Source of the DNA: Collinsella aerofaciens
GTDB taxonomy: Bacteria > Actinomycetota > Coriobacteriia > Coriobacteriales > Coriobacteriaceae
Direction: 5' to 3'
DNA length: 64,000 bases
Assembly: GCA_030826265.1 (NCBI GenBank)
Contig: JAPJOH010000003.1
Location: 49,781-113,780, forward strand
Below, in pieces: positions 1 through 8,289 of the stretch; the first letter of the stretch is position 1, and every line of letters begins with the position of its first letter. Position numbers and translations under genes: made by a program. Under the pieces are notes generated by a model, which ran no database searches, had not been told where the DNA came from, and saw nothing but the letters and a program-made list of their open reading frames with translations.

Positions 1-727
1 CGGTCAGCAGACTGTCGAGACCGCTGATGGGCGCCGGATCGGCAGCGCGGGTCGCAGCCAGACGCTGCAGGGCGCGACGCTTCTCGTTGACGGCGTGGAT
101 GGCGGCCTTCAGACGCTCGGGCGTAATCTTGACGCCACACTCTTCCTCGATCTTGGCGGCGAGCTTCTTGACCTCGGCCTTCCAGGTCACGAGCGTCGAC
201 TCGTCGTGTACGTTGGGAATATCCATGACGTACATGTTCTTTTGCGTGGCAAAGAACTCGTAGGCTTTCTTCTTGCCATCGCAGGTGTTCTCGCCTACCA
301 CCAGGTCACTCGACTCAATGTAGGGGCAGACCTCGCCCAGCTTAAAGCCGGCAAAGCTCTTGATGAGCGGGCAGGTGTTGCGCGGCAGATGCTCCTCGAC
401 CTTGTCGGTCGCCCAGTCGGCACCCGAGCACAGGCCCACGGGAATGCCGTCACAGGCAAGTACGATCTCCTCGGGCACGTAGACGCAGAACGAACCGACG
501 ATCTTGGTGGCCTCGCCGGCCTCCTTCTTGTCGAGCATCTCCTTAATACGGCCACTGTGGATGTTGGTGGCGACAAAATCCAGGTAGGACGTGGACTTGG
601 GGCGATTATTCTGCGTCAGGAACATATCGCCGTACATCTGGCCCACGGCGCCCAGCAGCATGTCGTGGTCGGCAAGATTCATGCCGAGGCTCTCCCACAT
701 CGGATGGAAATCAAATTCTTCAGCCAT
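1..727 (-). CDS. 2-hydroxyacyl-CoA dehydratase family protein (N-terminal part, runs off the window)
   Basis: This 242-codon open frame begins at an ATG at 727 behind a GAGGGG ribosome binding site and continues past base 1, so only the N-terminal part is visible. The protein begins MAEEFDFHPMWESLG and contains FCVYVPEEIVLACDGIPVGLCSGAD and a later GENTCDGKKKAYEF stretch. These match the HgdB/BcrB-like subunits of 2-hydroxyacyl-CoA dehydratases and especially the YjiM or double-cubane-cluster group, whose cysteines bind iron-sulfur clusters and which need an ATP-dependent activator. The substrate cannot be told from sequence. The product should be cytoplasmic and oxygen-sensitive. The gene has its own promoter and a long leader with two small ORFs. 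Confidence 0.8.
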   Translation of the reverse strand, partial: MAEEFDFHPMWESLGMNLADHDMLLGAVGQMYGDMFLTQNNRPKSTSYLDFVATNIHSGRIKEMLDKKEAGEATKIVGSFCVYVPEEIVLACDGIPVGLCSGADWATDKVEEHLPRNTCPLIKSFAGFKLGEVCPYIESSDLVVGENTCDGKKKAYEFFATQKNMYVMDIPNVHDESTLVTWKAEVKKLAAKIEEECGVKITPERLKAAIHAVNEKRRALQRLAATRAADPAPISGLDSLLT

Positions 728-890
728 GACGGTTCCCCTCTCGAACCAAAAACGGATAACAGCGGTATCGATGCACGACGGACGGCGATTGCCCGGCCGT
801 GCTCAAACCCGGATTTTTGGGGAACCTGCTTTGCAGCTGATTATTTAGTTGTGCGTCGTCTCTCCCGGAGCCGTGAACATACCTGCTCAT
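720..890 (-). CDS. possible 56-codon upstream ORF (uORF2)
   Basis: A 56-codon frame starts at an ATG at 890 and ends in a TGA at 720-722. It therefore overlaps the start of the dehydratase-family gene at 727 by eight bases. Its own ATG overlaps the stop codon of the preceding 22-codon ORF in an ATGA arrangement, the classic layout for translational coupling. The deduced protein (starting MSRYVHGSGRDDAQ) is polar and resembles nothing I recognise. I cannot exclude chance: no independent ribosome binding site precedes it and the composition is not clearly coding. Confidence 0.3.
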   Translation of the reverse strand: MSRYVHGSGRDDAQLNNQLQSRFPKNPGLSTAGQSPSVVHRYRCYPFLVREGNRHG

Positions 891-955
891 ATGCGACTCC
901 GAGCCATATATAGGGCGCGCGCGGCAACGCGGCGAATGTATGTCGTCTGCGGCAT
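887..955 (-). CDS. possible 22-codon leader ORF (uORF1)
   Basis: A 22-codon frame starts at an ATG at 955, seven bases after a very strong AGGAGG ribosome binding site, and ends in a TGA at 887. The peptide begins MPQTTYIRRVAARALY and has five arginines. It lies about 100 nt into the leader transcribed from the promoter at 1064-1091 and is followed by an ATGA-coupled second small ORF and then the dehydratase-family gene. The strong ribosome binding site suggests it is translated. A regulatory role is inference. Confidence 0.4.
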   Translation of the reverse strand: MPQTTYIRRVAARALYMARSRI

Positions 956-1063
956 ATGCGCACCCTCCTTTTCTCGTCGAAGGTAACTATATCAACGGTT
1001 GTCGTCCAGACGAACACCGCCGACATGCGTACGACAGCGTCGTGTGCCGTCGTTTAATAAATA

Positions 1064-1091
1064 ATTATCTGTGTTGATAAGAGTTTGTCAT
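1064..1091 (-). promoter_or_regulatory. sigma-70-type promoter for the dehydratase-family gene
   Basis: On the minus strand ATGACA (1086-1091) and GATAAT (1064-1069) each match the -35 and -10 consensus at five of six bases, with a 16-base spacer. The predicted start near 1056 leaves a leader of about 330 nt before the ATG at 727. It lies just after the modC terminator, as expected for a separate transcription unit. Confidence 0.6.
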
Positions 1092-1111
1092 CCATCATTC
1101 GGCGAACGGCA

Positions 1112-1145
1112 AGACAAAGCCGCCGAGGCTTATATCCCCGACGGC
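1112..1145 (-). terminator. rho-independent terminator after modC
   Basis: The minus strand shows a ten-base-pair hairpin (1119-1145, with two wobble pairs) followed by TTTGTCTTG. It begins just beyond the modC stop and ends the molybdate operon. Confidence 0.6.
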
Positions 1146-1156
1146 ATTACCCGGCA

Positions 1157-2227
1157 CTATCGACAAACCAAATGGATCTTACTCGCATCGAAGTGCATGC
1201 GCAGCGTCTCGCCTGCTTGCGGCAGCTCGTCGACAGGCACGCCCACCTTGTTGACCTTCCACTGCAGACGTGTGGGCGCATCGACGCGCGGCACGTCCAG
1301 CAGCACCAGCCGCTCAAAGCGCGAATCGCTCACACGGGCCACGTGCAAATCGTAGCTGTTGCGGCCCCGCTCCGCGCGATTGTCAACATGGAAGTAGCTT
1401 GCGCGAATGCCCAGGTACGCCACATTATCGGGAACCTCGCGACCCACGTTAAAGGTCATGCCCCAGTCGAGGGCCTCAACTTCTTCGTCGCCGATCTTGC
1501 GCGCCCGGCTTGTGTTCTTGCAGCCCGTCAGGCGCAGTGCCGCCAGCGTCTGCGGACGACGGACCACGTCCTCGATGGAGCCGATCTCCTCAACATGCCC
1601 GTCGTGCATCACGCAGATGCGCTGACACAGGCGGCACGCTTCGTCGATGTCGTGGCTCACGTAGAGCACGGTACGGTTGCAGACGTCGAACAGGTCGAGC
1701 ATGTTTTGCTCAAGCGCGCTCTTGAGATACGCATCGAGCGCGCTCATGGGCTCGTCGAACATAAAAATGCCCGGGTGTGCCGCCACCATGCGGGCAAGCG
1801 CCACACGTTGCTGCTGACCGCCCGAGAGTCGCGCGGGATAGCGGTCAGCAAAATCCGCCAGACCGAAAATGCCCAGATAGCGCTCGGCGAGCTTTTTGCG
1901 CGCGGCGGCGTCGCCCGCATCCTTTACGCCGGCGCATGCGTTATCGGCCACCGTCATGTTGGGAAACAGCTGATAGTTTTGGAACAACAGGGCGCATTTT
2001 CGCTCCTGGGGGGACAGGTTGATGCCCGCCGCCGAGTCAAAAAAGGTCACGCCGTTGACGGCGATCTTGCCCTCGTCGGGCGTCTCCACGCCAGCGATGC
2101 AGCGCAGCGTACAGCTCTTGCCGCAACCCGAGGCGCCCAGCAGCGCCACGCGCTCCTCGCCGGCCTCAAGCTGCATGTCGAGCATAAACCCGGGATAGCG
2201 CTTTTTGATATCCAGAACGAGTGACAT
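1157..2227 (-). CDS. modC: molybdate ABC transporter ATP-binding protein ModC
   Basis: This 356-residue protein is the cytoplasmic ATPase that powers molybdate import. Visible motifs are Walker A GASGCGKS at residues 31-38, the Q-loop glutamine near 83, the LSGGQ signature at 134-138, Walker B IFMFDEP at 154-160, and the switch histidine in VLYVSHD near 192. About 120 residues follow the ATPase core, where classical ModC proteins carry a Mop-type molybdate-binding domain; that region is divergent here, so its function is uncertain. The ATG at 2227 lies three bases after the modB stop, with GGGAGG upstream, so modABC form one operon. It is the last gene before the terminator. Confidence 0.9.
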   Translation of the reverse strand: MSLVLDIKKRYPGFMLDMQLEAGEERVALLGASGCGKSCTLRCIAGVETPDEGKIAVNGVTFFDSAAGINLSPQERKCALLFQNYQLFPNMTVADNACAGVKDAGDAAARKKLAERYLGIFGLADFADRYPARLSGGQQQRVALARMVAAHPGIFMFDEPMSALDAYLKSALEQNMLDLFDVCNRTVLYVSHDIDEACRLCQRICVMHDGHVEEIGSIEDVVRRPQTLAALRLTGCKNTSRARKIGDEEVEALDWGMTFNVGREVPDNVAYLGIRASYFHVDNRAERGRNSYDLHVARVSDSRFERLVLLDVPRVDAPTRLQWKVNKVGVPVDELPQAGETLRMHFDASKIHLVCR

Positions 2228-2230
2228 GAC

Positions 2231-3673
2231 CTATCGACCTCCCTGCGGCGCAGCATCATCGCGCATGAACTCGGCCAGCGCCTCGCGATCGATACGCAAG
2301 GCATCGCCGCCCGCCGGGTCGAGCGAATCGCCCTGCCCGACGAGCTCCTTGGCCTGCTTGCGCTCCGCACGGGAGAGACCGAGCTCGCGATACTTTTGCG
2401 AATGCGCCGTGTACATGTTGATGAATAGAATGACCAGGAAGCTGAACACAATTACGACCACGACCCAAAAGAGGGCCACCGACGTATTGCCGCCCATCCA
2501 CTCAAAATAGATGGCGATGGGAATGGTCTGCGTAATACCGGCGTAGTTGCCCGCAAAGAACAGGGTGCAGCCAAACTCGCCCATTGCGCGGGCAAAGGCG
2601 AGCACCGTGCCGGCGGCAATCGAGGGCCAGCCAAGCGGCATCATAAGCTTGGTAAAGATGCGACGCTCGGACCAGCCCAGCGTGCGCGCCGCATCGAGCA
2701 TCTGTGTGTCGAGGCTCTCGAAGGCTCCGAGCGCCGTACGATAGACGAGCGGGAACGACACCACCACGGCAGAGATCACCGCCGCCGGCCACGTAAAGAC
2801 AATCGAGATGCCGTGAGCGATCAGCCACTGGCCCACCCCGGTCGAGCGGCCAAACAGCATGAGGAGCAGAAAGCCGCAGACCGTGGGCGGCAGCACCATA
2901 GGAATCGTAAAAACCGAATCGAACAAGCCCTTGATGCGGCTCGAGGTACCCATAGTCTTCCACGCGGCGAACAGGCCCAGCGCAAAGGAGATCAGCAGGG
3001 CAAGGCCGCTCGTTTTTATGGACACCCAAAACGGGCGATAGTCGATGCCGCCCAATAAGGAAGCCAGAGAGGTCAAGGGCCCCTGCTCATCCCGCAACAC
3101 GACAGACGATGCTTCTACCATTTGAGCGCTATCAAGCCAACGCGCGCCGCCTTTGGCATCACCCGAGGCTGATGCAATCACCACATAGCGGTCCCCATCC
3201 GCACCGCGCTCGTCAAAGCCATAGGTATACCCGCCGGCATCAAACGTTGTTTCCGCCGTGACATACCAAGGAAGATCCACGTCCCCTAGCTGCGCACCTC
3301 CCATGCAGTTTGCGCTGTCGAGCTTACAGACGAGGGCCTTGAGACCCGATACGCACTCGTTGTCCTGCGGATCCAATCCATACTTCTCGACCGCCTTGGG
3401 CGATATCCACACAACAACGCGATCGGCAGCAGGCGCCACTACAAGGTCCACGTCCTCGTCAACGGGAAACCGGTAGCCCTCAGGCTGGCCCTCCATGGCA
3501 CGAGCGGTCCCCTTGGCCAACCGCTCAAAACCCTCGATCCCATAGGAAAGCCCATGAGCGGTCGCAGCAGCCTGGGCCCCGTCCTCAGCGTCCCCAGCAA
3601 ACGCAAATCCCGGCACCCAGCAAAGCGCGAAGGTCAAAGCACAGGCGACAGGCATGCGGAATCTATTAAGCAC
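2231..3673 (-). CDS. modB: molybdate ABC transporter permease ModB with a large N-terminal extracytoplasmic domain
   Basis: The C-terminal 250 residues are a standard ModB permease: about five or six membrane spans beginning near FWVSIKTSGLALLISF, and an EAA loop (ARTLGWSERRIFTKLMMPLG) that docks on ModC. The family is normally about 225 residues, but this protein has 480. A signal-peptide-like start (MLNRFRMPVACALTFALCW, ending in AFA-GDA) is followed by about 200 extracytoplasmic residues unlike any domain I recognise, with four cysteines. I chose the GTG at 3673, six bases after GGAG, over a longer frame reaching 3742 that has no ribosome binding site. It is preceded by modA and followed by modC. 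Confidence 0.85.
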   Translation of the reverse strand: MLNRFRMPVACALTFALCWVPGFAFAGDAEDGAQAAATAHGLSYGIEGFERLAKGTARAMEGQPEGYRFPVDEDVDLVVAPAADRVVVWISPKAVEKYGLDPQDNECVSGLKALVCKLDSANCMGGAQLGDVDLPWYVTAETTFDAGGYTYGFDERGADGDRYVVIASASGDAKGGARWLDSAQMVEASSVVLRDEQGPLTSLASLLGGIDYRPFWVSIKTSGLALLISFALGLFAAWKTMGTSSRIKGLFDSVFTIPMVLPPTVCGFLLLMLFGRSTGVGQWLIAHGISIVFTWPAAVISAVVVSFPLVYRTALGAFESLDTQMLDAARTLGWSERRIFTKLMMPLGWPSIAAGTVLAFARAMGEFGCTLFFAGNYAGITQTIPIAIYFEWMGGNTSVALFWVVVVIVFSFLVILFINMYTAHSQKYRELGLSRAERKQAKELVGQGDSLDPAGGDALRIDREALAEFMRDDAAPQGGR

Positions 3674-3741
3674 GAAAAGCTCCAAGCGAATACAAGGACG
3701 GAGTGAAACACAAAACGATGGAATTATCGCGCCAAGCCGCA

Positions 3742-4614
3742 CTACGCGGAAAGCTCAAAGCCGTACTTAGCCCAAATCTTCTGAGCCTTCTTGTTGGACA
3801 GGCAAAAGTCGATGAACGCCTCGGCTTCGTCGGCATGCTCGGAGCTCTCGGCAACGGCACCCGGGTACACGATGGGCTTGTGCGAATCCTCGGGGCACAC
3901 GAAGGCCTCCTCGATGCCGTCGTAGCGGAAGATATCGGAGCTGTAGACAAAACCGGCTACGCAGTCGCCCGTAGAGACATAGGCGGCGGCGGTGCCCACC
4001 TTATCGGCCAGTGCGACCTTGTCGGCAATCTCGGGAGCATACTCGCCGTCGTCGCCCTCGGTACCGGTATAGAGCCCCACGGAAGCCAGCGCCTGGTTGG
4101 CGTACTTGCCGGCGGGGACGGTCTTGGCGTCGCCAATGGCGATCTTGCCGTCCAGATTCGCGACGTCGGCGATGGCCTCGACCTTGGTGTCGGAGCCCTC
4201 GGCGCGAATGATCACGAGGTCGTTGACGAACATGTCCTCACGCGTATCGACGTCGACGAGCTCGGCGGCTTCGGCGTCGTCCATGATGCCCTTGGAGGCT
4301 GTGATGAGCACGTCGACAGCGGCACCGGCGCGCATCTGCTCGACAAGGTCGCCGGAGGCCTTAAACTGCGTGTCTGCAAACGTGGTGCCGGTCTGCTCTG
4401 TGTAGAGCTCCTGAACCTCGGGCAGAGCCTTCTCGAGCGAGTTGGCGGCAAAGACCTGCAGCTCGACAGCCTTCTTGGAAGATGCCTTAGCAGAACCGGC
4501 ATCGGATCCGGCCGGCTCGGACGTCTTGCTGCCCGAGCAGCCAGCAAGACCAAGGCCGGCAGCGGCGACAGCAGAAAGCGAGACGAATCCGCGGCGAGAA
4601 ACCATATCGAACAT
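3742..4614 (-). CDS. modA: molybdate-binding lipoprotein ModA
   Basis: This 290-residue solute-binding protein captures molybdate (and probably tungstate) outside the membrane and hands it to ModBC. The N-terminus has a twin-arginine-like SRRGFV, a hydrophobic stretch, and a lipobox LAGC with the lipidated cysteine near residue 26. The mature part starts with the typical LQVFAANSLEKALPEV, followed by FKASGDLVEQMRAGAAVDVLITAS, both characteristic of ModA. The ATG at 4614 is six bases after AAGGG and fits better than a TTG at 4620. It is the first gene of modABC, with its own promoter just upstream. Position beside moeA-mogA supports a molybdenum role. Confidence 0.92.
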   Translation of the reverse strand: MFDMVSRRGFVSLSAVAAAGLGLAGCSGSKTSEPAGSDAGSAKASSKKAVELQVFAANSLEKALPEVQELYTEQTGTTFADTQFKASGDLVEQMRAGAAVDVLITASKGIMDDAEAAELVDVDTREDMFVNDLVIIRAEGSDTKVEAIADVANLDGKIAIGDAKTVPAGKYANQALASVGLYTGTEGDDGEYAPEIADKVALADKVGTAAAYVSTGDCVAGFVYSSDIFRYDGIEEAFVCPEDSHKPIVYPGAVAESSEHADEAEAFIDFCLSNKKAQKIWAKYGFELSA

Positions 4615-4674
4615 ATTCAACCCTTTCGGACCTTGTGCCCGGGTACCCCACCGCGGGCTTTAATCTGCAATCAG

Positions 4675-4717
4675 ATTATACTTTTGCGCGAATAATGTTA
4701 GTGAGAAATTATTCTCG
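4675..4717 (-). promoter_or_regulatory. modA promoter with overlapping inverted-repeat operator
   Basis: A perfect -10 TATAAT lies at 4675-4680 on the minus strand. No good -35 is seen. Instead a ten-base inverted repeat with one mismatch (CGAGAATAAT, an 11-base gap, then ATTATTCGCG) covers 4687-4717, across the expected -35 region. Just upstream ATTCTC and GAGAAT form a second small palindrome. The layout suits a repressor such as ModE, but the factor is not identified here. Confidence 0.5.
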
Positions 4718-4766
4718 CCTGAGAATATAGTTTCGAGTTACCGTACACCTCGGCGTCGATTCGGCG

Positions 4767-4806
4767 GAAAACAAAAGCGGAGCGACCGATAAGGTCGCCC
4801 CACCGC
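4767..4806 (-). terminator. rho-independent terminator after mogA
   Basis: On the minus strand a GC-rich hairpin (4777-4806, arms GGCGACC and GGTCGCT plus outer pairs) is followed by TTTTGTTTTCC. It separates the moeA-mogA unit from modABC. Confidence 0.75.
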
Positions 4807-4817
4807 AGGTAAATAGC

Positions 4818-5297
4818 TTAGTTGGTATGTCCGCCGCCCGCTGTCATCTGAGCCGCGTGCTCCAGCTGGTCCGCTATGGCCTCCCAGCTTTCGCGGGCGG
4901 CCTTCGTGGAACCGGGAAAGTTTACGACAAGTGTATGACCTCGTTGCATGCAAATAGCACGCGAGAGCATAGCGCGGCGCGTCTTGGTCATCGAGTACGC
5001 ACGAATTGCCTCTGCAATACCCGGCACATCGCGGTCGCAGACGGCACGCGTCGCCTCGGGCGTCACATCGCGCATCGAAAGCCCCGTGCCGCCGCAGGTG
5101 AGCACGACATTGGCGTGGCACTCATCGGCGGCTTCCACAATGGCATCACCAATCTCGCTGACGTCATCGCGCACGACCACATGTGAGGCGACCGTCCAGC
5201 CCTGCGCCTCGATAAGTTCCTCGAGTGCAGCTCCAGCCTCGTCCTGGGCAAGATCGCGCGTATCCGAGCACGTCACAATCGAAATCTTCAGCTCCAT
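4818..5297 (-). CDS. mogA: molybdenum cofactor protein MogA/MoaB family
   Basis: This 159-residue protein belongs to the MogA/MoaB family, which adenylylates molybdopterin before metal insertion. The family motifs TCSDTRD near the N-terminus and VVLTCGGTGLSMRDVTPEAT in the middle are clear, and the C-terminal LVVNFPGSTKA is typical. The start is the ATG at 5297, preceded by AGGAGG at ideal spacing; a longer frame extends upstream inside moeA but is not supported. It lies ten bases after the moeA stop, so the two are co-transcribed and act in consecutive steps. Whether it is MogA or MoaB by strict name is not resolvable by eye. Confidence 0.88.
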   Translation of the reverse strand: MELKISIVTCSDTRDLAQDEAGAALEELIEAQGWTVASHVVVRDDVSEIGDAIVEAADECHANVVLTCGGTGLSMRDVTPEATRAVCDRDVPGIAEAIRAYSMTKTRRAMLSRAICMQRGHTLVVNFPGSTKAARESWEAIADQLEHAAQMTAGGGHTN

Positions 5298-5307
5298 AGC
5301 ATTCCTC

Positions 5308-6570
5308 CTATAGCACCGTGCCCTCAGGCAGGTCGACACGCACGACATCCACGACGTCGCCTGCCTTGAGCTCACACGGCCCTTCGTCAATACGCAGCAG
5401 ACAGTTGGCACGCTGCATCGTGCCGAGCAGCGCCGAATTCTGCGTCTTGGCCTCGGTCACCAGCAGCTCATCGGTCTCGGGGTCGCGCAAAACCGTGGCG
5501 CGATCGAAGAAGCGTCGGTCCTGGCGCTTCTTCACGCCGTGCGTCAATATCGCCTGCTGCACGGGACGCGTACCCTCGGCAAAGCCGCGCATCTTGCGGA
5601 TCGCGGGGCGGGCGAGCATCTCAAAGCCCACATACGCCGCCGCGGGATTGCCCGAAAGCCCCAAATACGGCTTACCCCCGAGCAAGCCAAACGTGATAGC
5701 CTTGCCCGGACGCATCGAGATGCGATCGAACAGCACCTCGCCCTCGCGCTTGACCAGCGCCGTCACGTAGTCGTAATCGCCCGCCGAGGCGCCACCGCTC
5801 GTAATGACAAAATCGCACTCCTGCACGGCACGATGTACGAGCTCGGCAATCGCCTGTTCATCATCGGGAGCGATGCCAAAGAACACCGGATCTGCCCCGG
5901 CATCGAGCGCCTCGGCCATCAACGCCGAGGAGTTGGAGTCGCGGATCTGCCCGCGCGCCGGCACGTTACTCGGTGCGACCAGTTCCGTGCCCAGCGAGAT
6001 GATGCCCACACGCGGGGCAGCGTGCACCTTCACGCTCGCGTATCCGGCGCTTGCCAGCAGACCCGCGCCCGCCGGAGCCACGACCTCGCCGGCGCGCATC
6101 ACAGCATCGCCGGCATGGGCCTCCTCGGCGGCAGAGCGAACGTTCTCCCCTACCTTGGCCGGCGCCGAGAAGCGAACGTGCGAGCCCTCGTTGCCATCGC
6201 CGTCAAGCACGTCGACGATCTCGTATTTCACTACGGCGTCAGCACCCTCGGGCACCGGCGCGCCCGTCATGATGCGGACGGTCTCGCCCGTGCCGACCAC
6301 GCCCCCAAAGACATGGCCCGCTGCCTCGTGTCCGATAACGTCGAGCGTCACCTGTGCCTCGTCAGATGCCTGCGCCAAGTCCGCCGAGCGCACGGCATAC
6401 CCGTCCATGGCGCTGTTGGCAAACGGTGAAATGTCGATATCGGCCACAGCATCCTCGGCCAAGGGAAAACCAGCCGCCTGCCACACGGGAATCTCGACGA
6501 GATCGGTCGGAGCAACGTGCGACAGGACAATCGACTGCGCGTCCTCCAACGGAATGAGTTTCTCTGCCAT
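5308..6570 (-). CDS. moeA: molybdopterin molybdenumtransferase MoeA
   Basis: This 420-residue protein inserts molybdenum into adenylylated molybdopterin. Characteristic segments are FANSAMDGYAVR, VRIMTGAPVPEGADAVVKYE, VGIISLGTELV, VITSGGASAGDYDYV, ISMRPGKAITFG and LGLSGNPAAAYVGFEM, in the order expected of MoeA domains I to IV. I used the ATG at 6570, five bases after AGAGG, rather than a GTG six bases earlier. mogA follows at once. A possible -10 (TATACT, 6629-6634) lies upstream on the minus strand. Confidence 0.93.
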   Translation of the reverse strand: MAEKLIPLEDAQSIVLSHVAPTDLVEIPVWQAAGFPLAEDAVADIDISPFANSAMDGYAVRSADLAQASDEAQVTLDVIGHEAAGHVFGGVVGTGETVRIMTGAPVPEGADAVVKYEIVDVLDGDGNEGSHVRFSAPAKVGENVRSAAEEAHAGDAVMRAGEVVAPAGAGLLASAGYASVKVHAAPRVGIISLGTELVAPSNVPARGQIRDSNSSALMAEALDAGADPVFFGIAPDDEQAIAELVHRAVQECDFVITSGGASAGDYDYVTALVKREGEVLFDRISMRPGKAITFGLLGGKPYLGLSGNPAAAYVGFEMLARPAIRKMRGFAEGTRPVQQAILTHGVKKRQDRRFFDRATVLRDPETDELLVTEAKTQNSALLGTMQRANCLLRIDEGPCELKAGDVVDVVRVDLPEGTVL

Positions 6571-6745
6571 ATGCACCTCTTAATGCCACGGCGCACAACA
6601 GGGGCGCCGATTCTTTATGCTTTTCTCAGTATAATCCCCCGACGCACGACCGCGACTCGGCCTGAACCCGCAAATACACCTGTCGGTTGCAGGCCGCGAA
6701 ACAGAATGGAAACCAACCCACCGGCTCGTCGCGTTTGCCGCGTTT

Positions 6746-6751
6746 TATAAT
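6746..6751 (+). promoter_or_regulatory. -10 element upstream of the ClC channel gene
   Basis: A perfect TATAAT lies 30 bases before the ATG at 6781. No convincing -35 is present at 16-18 bases. Confidence 0.4.
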
Positions 6752-6780
6752 GCATGCGTTGCAACCTAAAAGAGGAACGT

Positions 6781-8202
6781 ATGGCTTTTACCGACAAACC
6801 CGAAAGCGCAAACGAAGCGCAGGATCATTCCCAGTCGCTCGACGACGGCGGCTTTTTCTCCCTGAACGACGTTATCATGGCCGGCAGGCAACAGCTCACC
6901 CGCTCCGAGCATCTCTTGGCTGCCGACACGCGCCGCAACGTCCGCAACCTACTCGCGAGCGCCAAGTTGCTCGTACTCGTCGTCATCGTCTCGCTCGCCA
7001 TGGGCGTTGCCGTTTGGGCGTTTTTGGCCTCGCTGAATATCGCGACCGATTATCGCGAGCACCACGCGTGGATCTACGCCATGCTCCCCGTCGTGGGCGT
7101 GGCTACCGCATGGGTGTACAAGAACCACGGCCTTGCCGCCAAGCGCGGCAACAACCTGGTCATCGATTCCGCCCTGGGCACACGCCTCATCCATATGCGC
7201 ATGGCCGTCCTCACCTTCGTCTGCTCCACGCTCACGCACCTCACGGGCGGATCGGCCGGTCGCGAGGGAGCCGCGGTGCAGATTGGCGGCACCATCGCCA
7301 GCAACATCTCGAGCCTCGCCCACCTCAAAAAGCATGACCACCACGACCTCATGCTCGCCGGCATCTCGTCAGCCTTTGGCGCCGTATTCGGTTCGCCCCT
7401 TGCCGGAGCTTTCTTTGGCATGGAGATGTGCTTTATTGGCAAAATCGACTACACCGCAGGCATCTACTGCCTGGTCGCCTCGTTTACCGGCTATTTTACG
7501 TCGCTTGCCTTGGGAACCGAGTACGAGGCGAATGTTATCGCCAGCGTTCCCAACATGACACCACGGACGGTTGCCATCGTTGTTATCAGCGCCATTATCT
7601 TCGGTTTGACGGCACGCCTCTTTGCCTGGTCGGTTCGAACCGTCAAGAGCCTGTACGGTCGCTTTATCACCAATTACCTCGTTCGCGCACTCATAGGCGC
7701 ACTCGTGGTGCTCGCGGCCTACGCGATGCTCGACGCCTGGAAGTATGCCGGCCTTGCCACCTGGCTCTCGGGCGCCGGGTTCTCCGGTAACACGACCCTT
7801 GCCGACGCAGCCATCAAGCTCGTGTTGACGGTGCTCACCCTGGGCGCCGGCTTCCAAGGCGGCGAGGTCACGCCCCTGTTTGGTATCGGTGCGGCGCTCG
7901 GCGGCTGGATAGGTTGCCTCGTCGGAATCGACCCCAGCTTTCTGGCGGCGCTGGGCATGCTCGGCGTGTTCTGCGCCGGCCTCAACGTGCCCATCACCAC
8001 CTGCATGATGGCCATCGACCTGTTCCACGGCACGGCCGCGGGCTTCTTTGTCATCGTGGCGTTTATCAGCTATCTCGTCGGCGGACACCGCGGCGTGTAC
8101 CCCGCCCAGCGCATCATCTCGCCCAAGCGCCGTTCGCTTATTGTGGATGAGGGCGGTACAGTAGCGGATGCTATCGAGCGCCACAACGACCTGATAGAGT
8201 AG
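6781..8202 (+). CDS. ClC-family chloride channel or chloride/proton antiporter
   Basis: This 473-residue membrane protein has about ten to twelve hydrophobic segments and the ClC selectivity motifs: GGSAGREGAAVQIGG (the GREGP-type motif with the gating glutamate) and GGEVTPLFGIGAALG. It probably moves chloride or fluoride across the cell membrane, sometimes in exchange for protons. The start at 6781 is preceded by AGAGGA; an in-frame ATG at 6754 lacks a ribosome binding site. No cytoplasmic CBS domains are present. The next gene on the same strand begins 88 bases downstream, so they may share a transcript. Confidence 0.9.
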   Translation: MAFTDKPESANEAQDHSQSLDDGGFFSLNDVIMAGRQQLTRSEHLLAADTRRNVRNLLASAKLLVLVVIVSLAMGVAVWAFLASLNIATDYREHHAWIYAMLPVVGVATAWVYKNHGLAAKRGNNLVIDSALGTRLIHMRMAVLTFVCSTLTHLTGGSAGREGAAVQIGGTIASNISSLAHLKKHDHHDLMLAGISSAFGAVFGSPLAGAFFGMEMCFIGKIDYTAGIYCLVASFTGYFTSLALGTEYEANVIASVPNMTPRTVAIVVISAIIFGLTARLFAWSVRTVKSLYGRFITNYLVRALIGALVVLAAYAMLDAWKYAGLATWLSGAGFSGNTTLADAAIKLVLTVLTLGAGFQGGEVTPLFGIGAALGGWIGCLVGIDPSFLAALGMLGVFCAGLNVPITTCMMAIDLFHGTAAGFFVIVAFISYLVGGHRGVYPAQRIISPKRRSLIVDEGGTVADAIERHNDLIE

Positions 8203-8289
8203 ACGTAAGTATTCGCCGTGCAGCCACAATCGGGGGCAATTCGACCTGAGCGCGACCGCACCGTCACGTCATACGCCGGGAGTCGCCCC

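Noticed and set aside
841..1026. 61-codon minus-strand frame in the dehydratase leader
   Set aside because: It overlaps the better-supported 22-codon and 56-codon frames and lacks a ribosome binding site.
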